From positions 1 through 6,743 of the forward strand of contig JBBRHH010000350.1 of assembly GCA_038222915.1 (NCBI GenBank): 6,743 bases of DNA, written 5' to 3'. Below, piece by piece: positions 1 to 6,743 of this stretch. A model generated the notes under the pieces. The model was not told where the DNA came from. It worked only from the letters and a program-made list of their open reading frames with translations, and did no database searches. Each line of letters opens with the position of its first letter. Within the stretch, counting starts at the first letter, position 1. A program made the position numbers and the translations under genes. Source of the DNA: JBBRHH01 sp038222915 (GTDB lineage Bacteria; Planctomycetota; Phycisphaerae; Tepidisphaerales; Tepidisphaeraceae).

Positions 1-17
1 ATGGGGGCATTGGCGTA

Positions 18-245
18 TCACTTCACGCTGCCCAATCCAGGCCCATTGGTGGGATCGACCACTGCCCGCTCCACCAGATGCAAGTCGCCGTTTCCCAGCC
101 GATACCACGCCCCTGGAAAATCAAAGCTTTCCGGCCGCGAAATCTCGGTTAATCCCAGCACGCCGCCATAAAATGCCCTCGCCCGTTCGATCTGGTTGAC
201 ATTAATAGCAACGTGCTCGAATTTTTCGAATACCGGTTTCACCAT
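18..245 (-). CDS. Half-length VOC (glyoxalase-fold) protein
   Basis: A 75-residue product resembling the first beta-alpha-beta-beta-beta module of the VOC superfamily (glyoxalase I, FosA, extradiol dioxygenases, bleomycin resistance). Seen: the opening strand FEHVAINV with His11, a helix RARAFYGGVLGLTE (the typical 'A..FY...LGL' signature), the strand AWYRLGNGDLHLVE with His56 and Glu59, then DPTNGPG before the TGA. His11 and Glu59 sit where the first two metal ligands of glyoxalase I usually lie. Complete VOC proteins are about 120-140 residues and take two further ligands from a second module, which is missing here. The substrate cannot be told. I chose the ATG at 245 because it begins just before the domain and directly follows a good promoter; an in-frame ATG at 317 would add 24 unlike residues and lie upstream of that promoter. 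It may be a frameshifted remnant (pseudogene) or a true half-size protein; only 17 bases are visible past the stop. Confidence 0.6.
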   Translation of the reverse strand: MVKPVFEKFEHVAINVNQIERARAFYGGVLGLTEISRPESFDFPGAWYRLGNGDLHLVERAVVDPTNGPGLGSVK

Positions 246-252
246 GGGGGAG

Positions 253-281
253 ATTATATGGATAAGACGAAGCTCGCCCAA
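253..281 (-). promoter_or_regulatory. Sigma70-like promoter of the VOC gene
   Basis: Reading the - strand, TTGGGC (281-276) is followed by exactly 17 bases and then a perfect TATAAT (258-253). The -10 box matches the consensus 6/6; the -35 box matches TTGACA at its first three positions and is weak in the rest. Transcription would be expected to begin about 6-8 bases after the -10 box, at about 247-245, which is at the VOC ATG itself (245-243). There is therefore almost no room for a 5' leader or ribosome binding site, so the mRNA would be leaderless or nearly so. This is inferred from sequence only. Confidence 0.5.
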
Positions 282-291
282 CCGTTGGGCG
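275..291. repeat. 7-3-7 perfect inverted repeat overlapping a -35 box
   Basis: CGCCCAA (275-281) and TTGGGCG (285-291) are perfect inverted arms around the triplet CCG. The left arm contains the whole -35 hexamer of the VOC promoter as read on the - strand. It shares bases with the 279-303 inverted repeat, so the two could be alternative binding geometries or one could be a by-product of the other. It lies upstream of the predicted VOC transcript start, so a role in DNA binding is more likely than an RNA hairpin for that gene. Confidence 0.35.
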
Positions 292-303
292 GCTGAACGG
301 TTG
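279..303. promoter_or_regulatory. Candidate operator: 8-9-8 inverted repeat
   Basis: CAACCGTT (279-286) and its exact reverse complement AACGGTTG (296-303) are separated by 9 bases. Each arm contains the near-palindromic 7-mer AACSGTT (280-286 and 296-302), with starts 16 bases apart. The left arm overlaps the -35 box of the VOC promoter (276-281), and the right arm lies just before the possible synthase promoter. This layout suits a dimeric regulator acting on both divergent genes, but no regulator gene is visible and binding is inferred. Confidence 0.4.
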
Positions 304-306
304 TGA

Positions 307-335
307 TGGCTATGCATCGCCGATGCGCGTAGAAT
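307..335 (+). promoter_or_regulatory. ndvB: Weak possible promoter for the glucan synthase
   Basis: TAGAAT (330-335) matches the -10 consensus in 5 of 6 positions. Seventeen bases upstream, TGGCTA (307-312) matches the -35 consensus in only 3 of 6. Transcription would begin near 342 and leave a leader of about 80 nt before the ATG at 421. It is the best + strand candidate I found in the gap, but the poor -35 box means it may need an activator or may not be real. Confidence 0.2.
314..326. repeat. 6-1-6 palindrome in the promoter spacer
   Basis: GCATCG (314-319) and CGATGC (321-326) form a perfect palindrome around a single C. The central gap is too short for an RNA hairpin, so a DNA-binding site is the only likely role. 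It falls wholly within the spacer of the possible synthase promoter (313-329), a classical place for a repressor or a MerR-type activator. A 6-bp palindrome is common enough to arise by chance in GC-rich DNA. Confidence 0.25.
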
Positions 336-383
336 GACGTCCGAGTTCGACGTATCGCCTCATCGGGGAGCCCGCCAAACCGC

Positions 384-403
384 CGATCCGGCCTGCCGGA
401 TCG
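384..403. promoter_or_regulatory. 8-bp GC-rich hairpin before the synthase start
   Basis: CGATCCGG (384-391) pairs perfectly with CCGGATCG (396-403) around the loop CCTG. In a transcript of the synthase gene this would be a stable stem-loop ending 17 nt before the ATG at 421. No run of T follows, so it does not look like an intrinsic terminator. It could control ribosome access, stabilise the mRNA, or be a DNA operator. If translation began at the in-frame ATG at 334 instead, the hairpin would lie inside the coding region, which is one reason I prefer 421. Confidence 0.45.
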
Positions 404-420
404 CGCCACAACCTGACCAC

Positions 421-3400
421 ATGGACGTGATCGGTGTGTATGGACCACGCGAATTTTACGAAAGAGAGCTGCTGGTGGCTGTTCCCGTGATCGCAGAACG
501 ACTGCAACGCCTGATGCCCTGGCGAAAATCCCAAAACGGCGATCGTCCCTCCGACCCCACTCGTGAGCTTCCGCTTCGCGCCGAGCTTTACACGGTCGAC
601 CAGCTCGAGCGGCACGCCCGCGCCCTGGCCCATTCACACGAGCTCGCCACCGGCCCAGCCCCAGACAAGCTGATTCCGCGCCTCGACGAAAACGAGCGCG
701 TGCTGTTGCATACGTATGACCTGGTCACCGCTGCCGTCGAGAGAAACCGCCGCATTGCCCCCGCCGCTGAGTGGCTGCTCGACAATTTCTACCTCCTCGA
801 AGAGCAGATCCGCACCGCCCGCCGCCATCTGCCGCGCGCTTACAGCCGCGAGCTGCCCCGCCTCGCCAATGGACCCGCCGCCAACTATCCGCGCGCTTAT
901 GGCATCGCGCTCGAGCTAATCGCCCACGTCGACGGCCGGGTGGATCCAGTCGGCCTCAACGCCTTCATCGCCGCCTACCAGGCGATTAAACCTCTCAAGC
1001 TCGGCGAGCTCTGGGCCATCCCGATCGTTCTGCGCCTCGCCCTACTGGAAAACCTCCGCCGCGTCGCCGCCCGCGTCGCCATCGGCCGCCAGCATCGCGA
1101 TCTCGCCGACAACTGGGCCGAAAAAATGCACCAGGTCGTGGAGCACAACCCCACCGATCTCATCCTCGTTCTCGCCGACATGGCCCGCGCCAACCCGCCG
1201 ATGTCGAGCGCTTTTCTCGCCGAGCTCACCCGCCACCTGCACGGCCAAAGCCCGCATTTCGCGTTCGCCAACAACTGGCTCGAGCACCGCATGTCCGAGC
1301 AGGGTCAAACCATCGAGCAACTGGTGCAGGCCGAAGCCCAGACGCAGGCCGCCGACCAGGTGTCGATGGGCAACAGCATCACCAGCCTGCGCCTGCTCAG
1401 CTCCACCGATTGGCGCGATTTCGTCGAATCCCACAGCCTGGTCGAAGAAACTCTGCGCGGAGATCCGGCCCGCGTATACGAAGCCATGGATTTCGCCACC
1501 CGCGACCGCTACCGCCACGGCGTCGAAGAAATCGCCAGGCGCAGCAAACTTTCCGAGTACGACGTCGCTCGAAAAGCCGTGCAGCTCGCTCAGGCCGCCG
1601 CCGCGGACAAGCCCGATGATCGAACCGCGCATGTCGGCTACTACCTGATCGATCGCGGCCGACCGGCGCTGGAACGCATCGCCGACATGCGCCTCTCCCT
1701 CCGCATCATGATCGGCAAGGTCGGCCGCCGTTTCCCCCTCTTCTTCTATGCCCTGATCATGCTGGTCATCACCGTGGGCGCAACCGCTGGCTTTGCCCAC
1801 TTCAGCGCCCATCATGGCGCATCGCCGATTGGCCTCTGGCTTCTCGCCATACCCGTCCTCGTCTGCGCCGCGCAACTTGGCGTTGGCGTCGCCAACTGGG
1901 TTTCCACCCTCTTCGTCCACCCGCGCCCGCTGCCCCGCCTCGATTTCAGCAAGGGCATTCCCGAGAAGCACCGCACGATGGTTGTTGTGCCAACCATGTT
2001 GTCCAACGCCGAAGCCTTCGATGATCTGCTCGAATCCCTGGAGGTGCGCTACGCCGCAAATCGCGACGACAGTCTCCACTTCGCCCTCCTCACCGATTTT
2101 GAAGACGCTCCAAAAGAAGTAATGCCGGGCGACGCAGAATTGCTCCGCCTCGCCAGCGAAGGCATCGAACAGCTCAACGAAAAATATCGCGCCCACCGCA
2201 CCGACATTTTCTTCCTCTTCCACCGCCCGCGCCGCTGGAACGCCCAGGAAGGTGTCTGGATGGGCTACGAAAGAAAACGCGGCAAACTGGCCGATTTCAA
2301 CGTCGCTCTGCGCGGCAAAACCGAGGGCTTCAGTACGATTGTCGGCGAAACCGCCGTGTTGTCCGATGTTCGATACGTCATCACTCTTGATACCGATACC
2401 CAGCTTCCGCGCGACTCCGCCCGCGAGATGGCCGGGGCGATGGCGCACACACTCAACCGCCCCGTCTTCGATCCCGAGACCTGCCGAGTCATCGAGGGCT
2501 ACACCATCCTGCAACCGCGCGTCGGCGTAAGCCTCCCGACAGCACAGCGCTCCTGGTTCGTCCGCCTCTTCGCCGGCGATGCCGGCATCGATCCCTATAC
2601 CCGCGTCGTCTCGAACGTCTACCAGGATCTATTTGGCGAAGGCTCCTTCATCGGCAAGGGCATTTACGACGTCGATGCCTTCGAGAAGACCTGCAACAAA
2701 TTCCCCGAAAACTCCGTTCTCAGCCACGACCTTCTCGAAGGCGCATATGCGCGCTCGGCGCTTCTGAGCGACGTCGAGCTTTTCGAAGAATTCCCTTCCC
2801 GCTACCCCGCCGACGCCAACCGGCGGCATCGCTGGATCCGCGGCGACTGGCAGATCGCCCGCTGGCTGCTGCCGTGGGTGCCGGGTGCCGATTCCAAGCC
2901 GGTCAACAACCCCATCTCCGCTCTTTCGTGGTGGAAGATTTTCGACAACCTCCGGCGCAGTCTGGTGCCTGTTGCGATGCTCGCTCTCCTCCTTGGAGCA
3001 TGGCTGTTTTCTGTCCCACGCGTGGCCGCGACTGCGACGCTCTTTGTACTGACCGTCGTGCTCCTGCCATCGCTTCTGGGCGCACTGGGTGACTTCCTTC
3101 GGCCTCCGAAAGAACTGCCAATCGTCACCCACCTTCGCGTCACCACAGCCGCATTGGCAAAGCAGGCCGCGCTCCTGCTCTTCACGCTCGTATTCATTCC
3201 ATACGACGCCTGCATGCACACCGACGCGATCGTGCGTACGCTCGTCCGCGTTCACTGGACCAGGAAACGCCTGCTCGAATGGAAAACCGCCAGCGCCGCC
3301 GAGCGTTCCGCCCGCGGCGACCTGCCGAGCTTCTTTCGCAACATGTGGGTTGCGCCCGCAATCGCCGGAGCTGCCCTTCTCTTTCTGGTTCTCCTCCGCC

Positions 3401-6400
3401 CGAATATTGTCCCGCTCTCGACGGGATTGCTTGCATTGTGGATTATCTCCCCGGCCGTCGCGTGGTGGCTCAGCCGCCCGTTGACCGCCGCGCCCGCGCA
3501 CCTCTCCTCCCAACAACTCGCCTTCCTCGCCAAGCTCTCGCGCAGAACCTGGCGGTTCTTCGAAGTTTTCGTTACCGCCGAGGAAAACTGGCTCCCGCCC
3601 GACAATTTCCAGGAACATCCCGCTCCGGTAATAGCCAACCGCACCAGCCCGACCAACATCGGCATGGCGTTGCTCGCGAATCTTTCCGCCTACGACTTTG
3701 GTTACTGCACCGCCGGAGATCTTCTCGAGCGCACTCAGAAAACGCTCGGAACCATGGGCACGATGGAGCGCTTCCGCGGCCACTTCTTCAACTGGTACGA
3801 CACGCGAAATCTACAGCCCCTGCTTCCCCTCTATGTCTCCATGGTCGACAGCGGAAATCTTGCCGGCCATCTTCTCGTCTTGCGCCAGGGACTGATCGGG
3901 CTCACCGACACCTCGATCCTCCCTCCCCGCATGTTCGCCGGACTGCGCGACACGCTGCGCGTTCTGCTCGACGTCGCACGCGGCCTTCACCGCCCCGGCG
4001 ACGATGGTTCAGGCCCCGTTGCTTCCGCCGAACTTCTGCGCAAAATTGAGGCTCTCGAAGAAGAGCTTGAAGCGCGTACGCGACCCGTCACCGCTTCCGT
4101 GGCCTTCCTCTCGCGGCTCTCAGAAGTCGCCGCTGAAATCACCGCCGCCGCCGGTTCCGATGAGGAATTTCTCTGGTGGTCCAAAACGTTCCAGAAGACT
4201 TGTCGCCAGCACAGCGACGAAATCCTGCAGATCGCCGCGTGCGCGTCGTTCCTGACCAACCACGAGATGTGGACACGCGGCCCCGCCGAACAAGCACGCC
4301 GTCTGGAGACAGTACGCCAGATGCTGGTACAACTCGACGCGGGTCCCACATTGCGCCAAATCGCCGCCCTCCAACAAACCGTCGTTCCCGCCGTCGACGA
4401 AATCGTCTCGGGCTTCCAAAGCAACGGCGACGGCCAGGACAGCGTCGCCGTCGAGGTCTCCGAATGGCTCGGGCGTCTACGCCAGGCCATCGTCGATTCA
4501 TCCCAGCACGCGGCGGCCCGCATCCGCGCCCTCGAGCAGGCCGCCCAGGACTGCCAGGAATTCGCCGACATGGACTTCGCCTTCCTGTTCGACAAATCCC
4601 GCGACCTCTTTGCCATCGGCTACAACGTCCGCGACCAGCGCCTCGATGGCAGCTTCTACGACCTGCTCGCGTCCGAAGCACGCCTCGGCAGCTTCATCAC
4701 CATCGCCCAGGGCCAGCTCGGTCAGGACCACTGGTTCGCTCTCGGACGCATGCTCACCTACACCGGCGGCGTCCCCGCCCTCCTCAGTTGGAGCGGCTCG
4801 ATGTTCGAATACCTCATGCCGCTCCTGGTCATGCCCACGTATCCGAACACCGTGCTCGACCAGACCTACAAAGCAGTCGTGCGCCGGCAGATCAACTACG
4901 GCCGCCAGCGCGGCGTTCCCTGGGGCATTTCCGAATCCGGCCACAACACCACCGACGCCCAATCCAACTACCAGTACCGCGCGTTCGGCGTCCCGGGTCT
5001 GGGCCTCAAGCGCGGCCTCGCCGAAGACCTCGTCGTCGCCCCGTACGCCAGCGTCATGGCTCTCATGGTCGCCCCCGAAGCCGCCACGCGCAACATCGAG
5101 CGCCTCGATACCGAAGGGCAAACTGGCGCCTACGGCCTCTACGAAGCCATCGACTACACCCCCACACGCCTCCCGCGCGGCGTCACCAGCGTCACCATTC
5201 GTCAGTTCATGGCCCACCACCAGGGCATGTGCCTGCTCTCTTTCGCCTATCTGCTGCTCGACCAGCCCATGCAGAAGCGCTTCGAATCCGATCCCATCCT
5301 CCGCGCCGCGGATCTGCTCATCCAGGAACGCGTCCCCAAGGCCAGCGCACCCGTCTATCCACACGCCACCGAAGCCGGCGTCCGCCAGAGCGCCACTGCC
5401 GAAGAGCAGGGCACCATGCGCGTCTTCACCGATCCAGCCGGCCCCGCGCCCGAGGTCCATCTCCTCTCCAACGGCCGCTATCATGTAGTCGTCACCAGCG
5501 CCGGCGGCGGCTACAGCCGCTGGCGCGATCTCGCCGTCACCCGCTGGCGCGAAGATCCGACCCGCGACTGCTGGGGAACGTTCTGCTACCTGCGCGACGT
5601 CGACACAGGCACCGTCTGGTCCAATGCCTGGCAGCCCACGCTCAAGACCGGAAAGCTGTACGAAGCGATTTTCACACAGGCCCGCGCTGAATTTCGTCGC
5701 CGCGACGATGCCATCGAAACCCACACCGAGATCAGCGTCTCCCCCGAAGACGACATCGAGCTCCGCCGCATCACCCTCACCAATCGCTCGGAGACGCAGC
5801 GCAGCATCGAGATCACCAGCTACGCCGAGGTCGTTCTGGCGCAGCAGAGTCAGGATCTCGCCCACGCCTCCTTCAGCAACTTATTTGTCCAGACCGAGCT
5901 GGTCCGAAACCGCCAGGCCATCTTCTGCACCCGCCGCCCCCGATCGGCCGAGGAAAAGCCGCCCTGGATGGTTCACCTCATGACCGTGCAAGGCGCAACC
6001 ATCGGCGAAGTCTCCTTCGAAACCGACCGGATGAAGTTCATCGGCCGCGGCCGGACACTCGCCTCCCCCGCCGCCATGGATCCCGGCGCAAAACTTTCCA
6101 ACAGCGAAGGCCCAGTTCTCGATCCCGTCGTCTGCATCCGCCAGACCATCTGGATCAAGCCCTATCACAGCGTCCGCATCGACCTCGTCACCGGCGTCGC
6201 CGAAACGCGCGAAGGCGTCGCCGCCATGATGGAAAAATACCGCGATGCCAGTCTCGCCAATCGCGTCTTCGAGCTCGCCTGGACGCACAGCCACATCCTC
6301 CTGCGCCAGCTCAACGCCACCGAGGCAGACGCGCAGGCCTATGGTCGTCTCGCCGGCTCCGTCATCTACTCCTCCGCGCTGCGCCGGGCGAAGTCCAGCG

Positions 6401-6743
6401 TCATCGCCCGCAACCGGCGCGGCCAGTCCGGCCTCTGGGGCTACGGCATCTCCGGCGATCTCCCCATCGTCCTCCTCCGCGTGCGTGATCGAACCAAGAT
6501 CGAAATCGTCCGCCAATGCGTCCAGGCCCACGCATACTGGCGGCTGAAAGGCCTGACCGTTGATCTGGTCATCTGGAACGAAGACGACTCGGTCTATCGA
6601 CAGACCCTCCAGGATTCGATCATGGACCTGATCGCCGCAAGTCCCGAGGCCGCCCTCGTCGACAAGCCCGGCGGCATCTTCGTTCGTCGTGGAGAGCAGA
6701 TGTCCGAGGAAGACCGCACCCTCCTCCTGACCGTTGCCCGCGT
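421..6743 (+). CDS. ndvB: Cyclic beta-1,2-glucan synthase (NdvB/ChvB/Cgs), 3' end cut
   Basis: Inner-membrane enzyme that makes cyclic beta-1,2-glucan from UDP-glucose. The frame is open for 2,107 codons to the window edge; rhizobial and Brucella relatives have about 2,800-2,870, so some 700 residues are missing. Order: helical N-terminal region with the family motif DNFYLLEEQIRTARRHLP (121-138); membrane segments near 441-461 and 466-488; GT84 domain with VVVPTML (521-527), LLTDFED (Asp559), LDTDTQLP (Asp657, Asp659), SHDLLEG (Asp770) and RRHRW (801-805), matching the D, DxD, E/D, (Q/R)xxRW pattern; about five more membrane segments between 847 and 1017; a helical stretch; glycoamylase-like (PF10091, GH189-type) domain about 1381-1620 with LASEARLGSF, WGISESGHN and MAHHQGM; then the GH94 N-terminal part with GGYSRWRDLAVTRWRED (from about 1694) and GQSGLWGYGISGDLP (2001-2015). 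The GH94 catalytic Asp lies beyond the edge. The start is uncertain: ATG 334 is also in frame, but codons 334-420 use CGG, GGA, CAA and CCT, unlike the gene body. There is no signal peptide and no clear ribosome binding site. The glucan linkage is inferred from the family. Confidence 0.94.
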   Translation, partial: MDVIGVYGPREFYERELLVAVPVIAERLQRLMPWRKSQNGDRPSDPTRELPLRAELYTVDQLERHARALAHSHELATGPAPDKLIPRLDENERVLLHTYDLVTAAVERNRRIAPAAEWLLDNFYLLEEQIRTARRHLPRAYSRELPRLANGPAANYPRAYGIALELIAHVDGRVDPVGLNAFIAAYQAIKPLKLGELWAIPIVLRLALLENLRRVAARVAIGRQHRDLADNWAEKMHQVVEHNPTDLILVLADMARANPPMSSAFLAELTRHLHGQSPHFAFANNWLEHRMSEQGQTIEQLVQAEAQTQAADQVSMGNSITSLRLLSSTDWRDFVESHSLVEETLRGDPARVYEAMDFATRDRYRHGVEEIARRSKLSEYDVARKAVQLAQAAAADKPDDRTAHVGYYLIDRGRPALERIADMRLSLRIMIGKVGRRFPLFFYALIMLVITVGATAGFAHFSAHHGASPIGLWLLAIPVLVCAAQLGVGVANWVSTLFVHPRPLPRLDFSKGIPEKHRTMVVVPTMLSNAEAFDDLLESLEVRYAANRDDSLHFALLTDFEDAPKEVMPGDAELLRLASEGIEQLNEKYRAHRTDIFFLFHRPRRWNAQEGVWMGYERKRGKLADFNVALRGKTEGFSTIVGETAVLSDVRYVITLDTDTQLPRDSAREMAGAMAHTLNRPVFDPETCRVIEGYTILQPRVGVSLPTAQRSWFVRLFAGDAGIDPYTRVVSNVYQDLFGEGSFIGKGIYDVDAFEKTCNKFPENSVLSHDLLEGAYARSALLSDVELFEEFPSRYPADANRRHRWIRGDWQIARWLLPWVPGADSKPVNNPISALSWWKIFDNLRRSLVPVAMLALLLGAWLFSVPRVAATATLFVLTVVLLPSLLGALGDFLRPPKELPIVTHLRVTTAALAKQAALLLFTLVFIPYDACMHTDAIVRTLVRVHWTRKRLLEWKTASAAERSARGDLPSFFRNMWVAPAIAGAALLFLVLLRPNIVPLSTGLLALWIISPAVAWWLSRPLTAAPAHLSSQQLAFLAKLSRRTWRFFEVFVTAEENWLPPDNFQEHPAPVIANRTSPTNIGMALLANLSAYDFGYCTAGDLLERTQKTLGTMGTMERFRGHFFNWYDTRNLQPLLPLYVSMVDSGNLAGHLLVLRQGLIGLTDTSILPPRMFAGLRDTLRVLLDVARGLHRPGDDGSGPVASAELLRKIEALEEELEARTRPVTASVAFLSRLSEVAAEITAAAGSDEEFLWWSKTFQKTCRQHSDEILQIAACASFLTNHEMWTRGPAEQARRLETVRQMLVQLDAGPTLRQIAALQQTVVPAVDEIVSGFQSNGDGQDSVAVEVSEWLGRLRQAIVDSSQHAAARIRALEQAAQDCQEFADMDFAFLFDKSRDLFAIGYNVRDQRLDGSFYDLLASEARLGSFITIAQGQLGQDHWFALGRMLTYTGGVPALLSWSGSMFEYLMPLLVMPTYPNTVLDQTYKAVVRRQINYGRQRGVPWGISESGHNTTDAQSNYQYRAFGVPGLGLKRGLAEDLVVAPYASVMALMVAPEAATRNIERLDTEGQTGAYGLYEAIDYTPTRLPRGVTSVTIRQFMAHHQGMCLLSFAYLLLDQPMQKRFESDPILRAADLLIQERVPKASAPVYPHATEAGVRQSATAEEQGTMRVFTDPAGPAPEVHLLSNGRYHVVVTSAGGGYSRWRDLAVTRWREDPTRDCWGTFCYLRDVDTGTVWSNAWQPTLKTGKLYEAIFTQARAEFRRRDDAIETHTEISVSPEDDIELRRITLTNRSETQRSIEITSYAEVVLAQQSQDLAHASFSNLFVQTELVRNRQAIFCTRRPRSAEEKPPWMVHLMTVQGATIGEVSFETDRMKFIGRGRTLASPAAMDPGAKLSNSEGPVLDPVVCIRQTIWIKPYHSVRIDLVTGVAETREGVAAMMEKYRDASLANRVFELAWTHSHILLRQLNATEADAQAYGRLAGSVIYSSALRRAKSSVIARNRRGQSGLWGYGISGDLPIVLLRVRDRTKIEIVRQCVQAHAYWRLKGLTVDLVIWNEDDSVYRQTLQDSIMDLIAASPEAALVDKPGGIFVRRGEQMSEEDRTLLLTVAR

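Noticed and set aside
196..224. Perfect TTGACA at 196-201 on the + strand
   Set aside because: No acceptable -10 box follows at 16-18 bases (GAATTT at 219-224), and it lies inside the VOC coding region, opposite its strand.
217..231. TCGAAT repeated at 217-222 and 226-231
   Set aside because: A short repeat within the VOC coding sequence (the FEKFEH codons); explained by the protein sequence.
384..403. Intrinsic terminator
   Set aside because: Good stem but no T run on either side in either direction, and it sits just before a start codon between divergent genes, where no transcript needs to end.
334..420. ATG at 334 as the synthase start, adding 29 residues
   Set aside because: Open and in frame, but its codon choice is unlike the gene, it has no ribosome binding site, it would include the hairpin at 384-403, and it overlaps the possible -10 box at 330-335. 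Not excluded.
254..637. - strand open frames across the gap and the start of the synthase (254-637 and 310-633)
   Set aside because: They have no recognisable domain, overlap the conserved N-terminal part of the synthase, and would cover the VOC promoter region.
1042..2514. Long - strand open frame (490 codons), with similar ones at 2629-3783, 4498-5865 and 5881-6531
   Set aside because: All lie codon-for-codon opposite the synthase frame. In that register a stop needs a TTA, CTA or TCA codon on the sense strand, which this gene rarely uses; the frames end exactly at such codons (CTA at 1042 and 2629, TCA at 4498, TTA at 5881). The products are low-complexity and resemble nothing known.
4176..5690. 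+ strand open frame of 504 codons in another frame
   Set aside because: Its product is dominated by Arg, Pro and His, the usual out-of-frame reading of GC-rich codons, and it overlaps the well-supported glycoamylase-like domain.

Overview
The window holds one very large gene and one small divergent neighbour. From about base 421 to the right edge a single uninterrupted + strand frame encodes the first ~2,100 residues of a cyclic beta-1,2-glucan synthase of the NdvB/ChvB/Cgs type. On the - strand at the left edge is a short protein that resembles the first half of a VOC (glyoxalase/bleomycin-resistance fold) protein and stops after about 75 residues.

The sequence is GC-rich. Codons ending in C or G dominate, and TTA, CTA and TCA are strongly avoided in the large gene. 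Neither gene has a clear Shine-Dalgarno sequence. This fits a high-GC Gram-negative-type bacterium with an outer membrane. Acidobacteriota is my guess from the overall style of the protein, but the window has no marker gene to prove it and a proteobacterium is possible.

Layout: (1) 18-245, - strand, VOC-like half protein. (2) 246-420, a divergent intergenic region unusually rich in perfect inverted repeats. It carries a good sigma70-like promoter for the VOC gene, placed so that its transcript would be leaderless. Two overlapping inverted repeats lie on the -35 side of that promoter. A weaker possible promoter for the synthase has a palindrome in its spacer, and an 8-bp GC-rich hairpin sits 17 nt before the synthase start codon. 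(3) 421-6743, + strand, the synthase, open at the right edge.

In the synthase the order of parts is: N-terminal helical region, two membrane segments, GT84 glycosyltransferase with D, DxD, D, RxxRW motifs, about five more membrane segments, glycoamylase-like (GH189-type) cyclisation domain, and the start of the GH94 phosphorylase domain. Known relatives make periplasmic cyclic glucans from UDP-glucose; GT84 polymerises, the middle domain closes the ring and GH94 trims chain length. The GH94 active site lies beyond the window.

Nothing here amounts to a wholly new system. The parts most worth a second look are the inverted-repeat-dense control region between the two genes and the half-length VOC gene.
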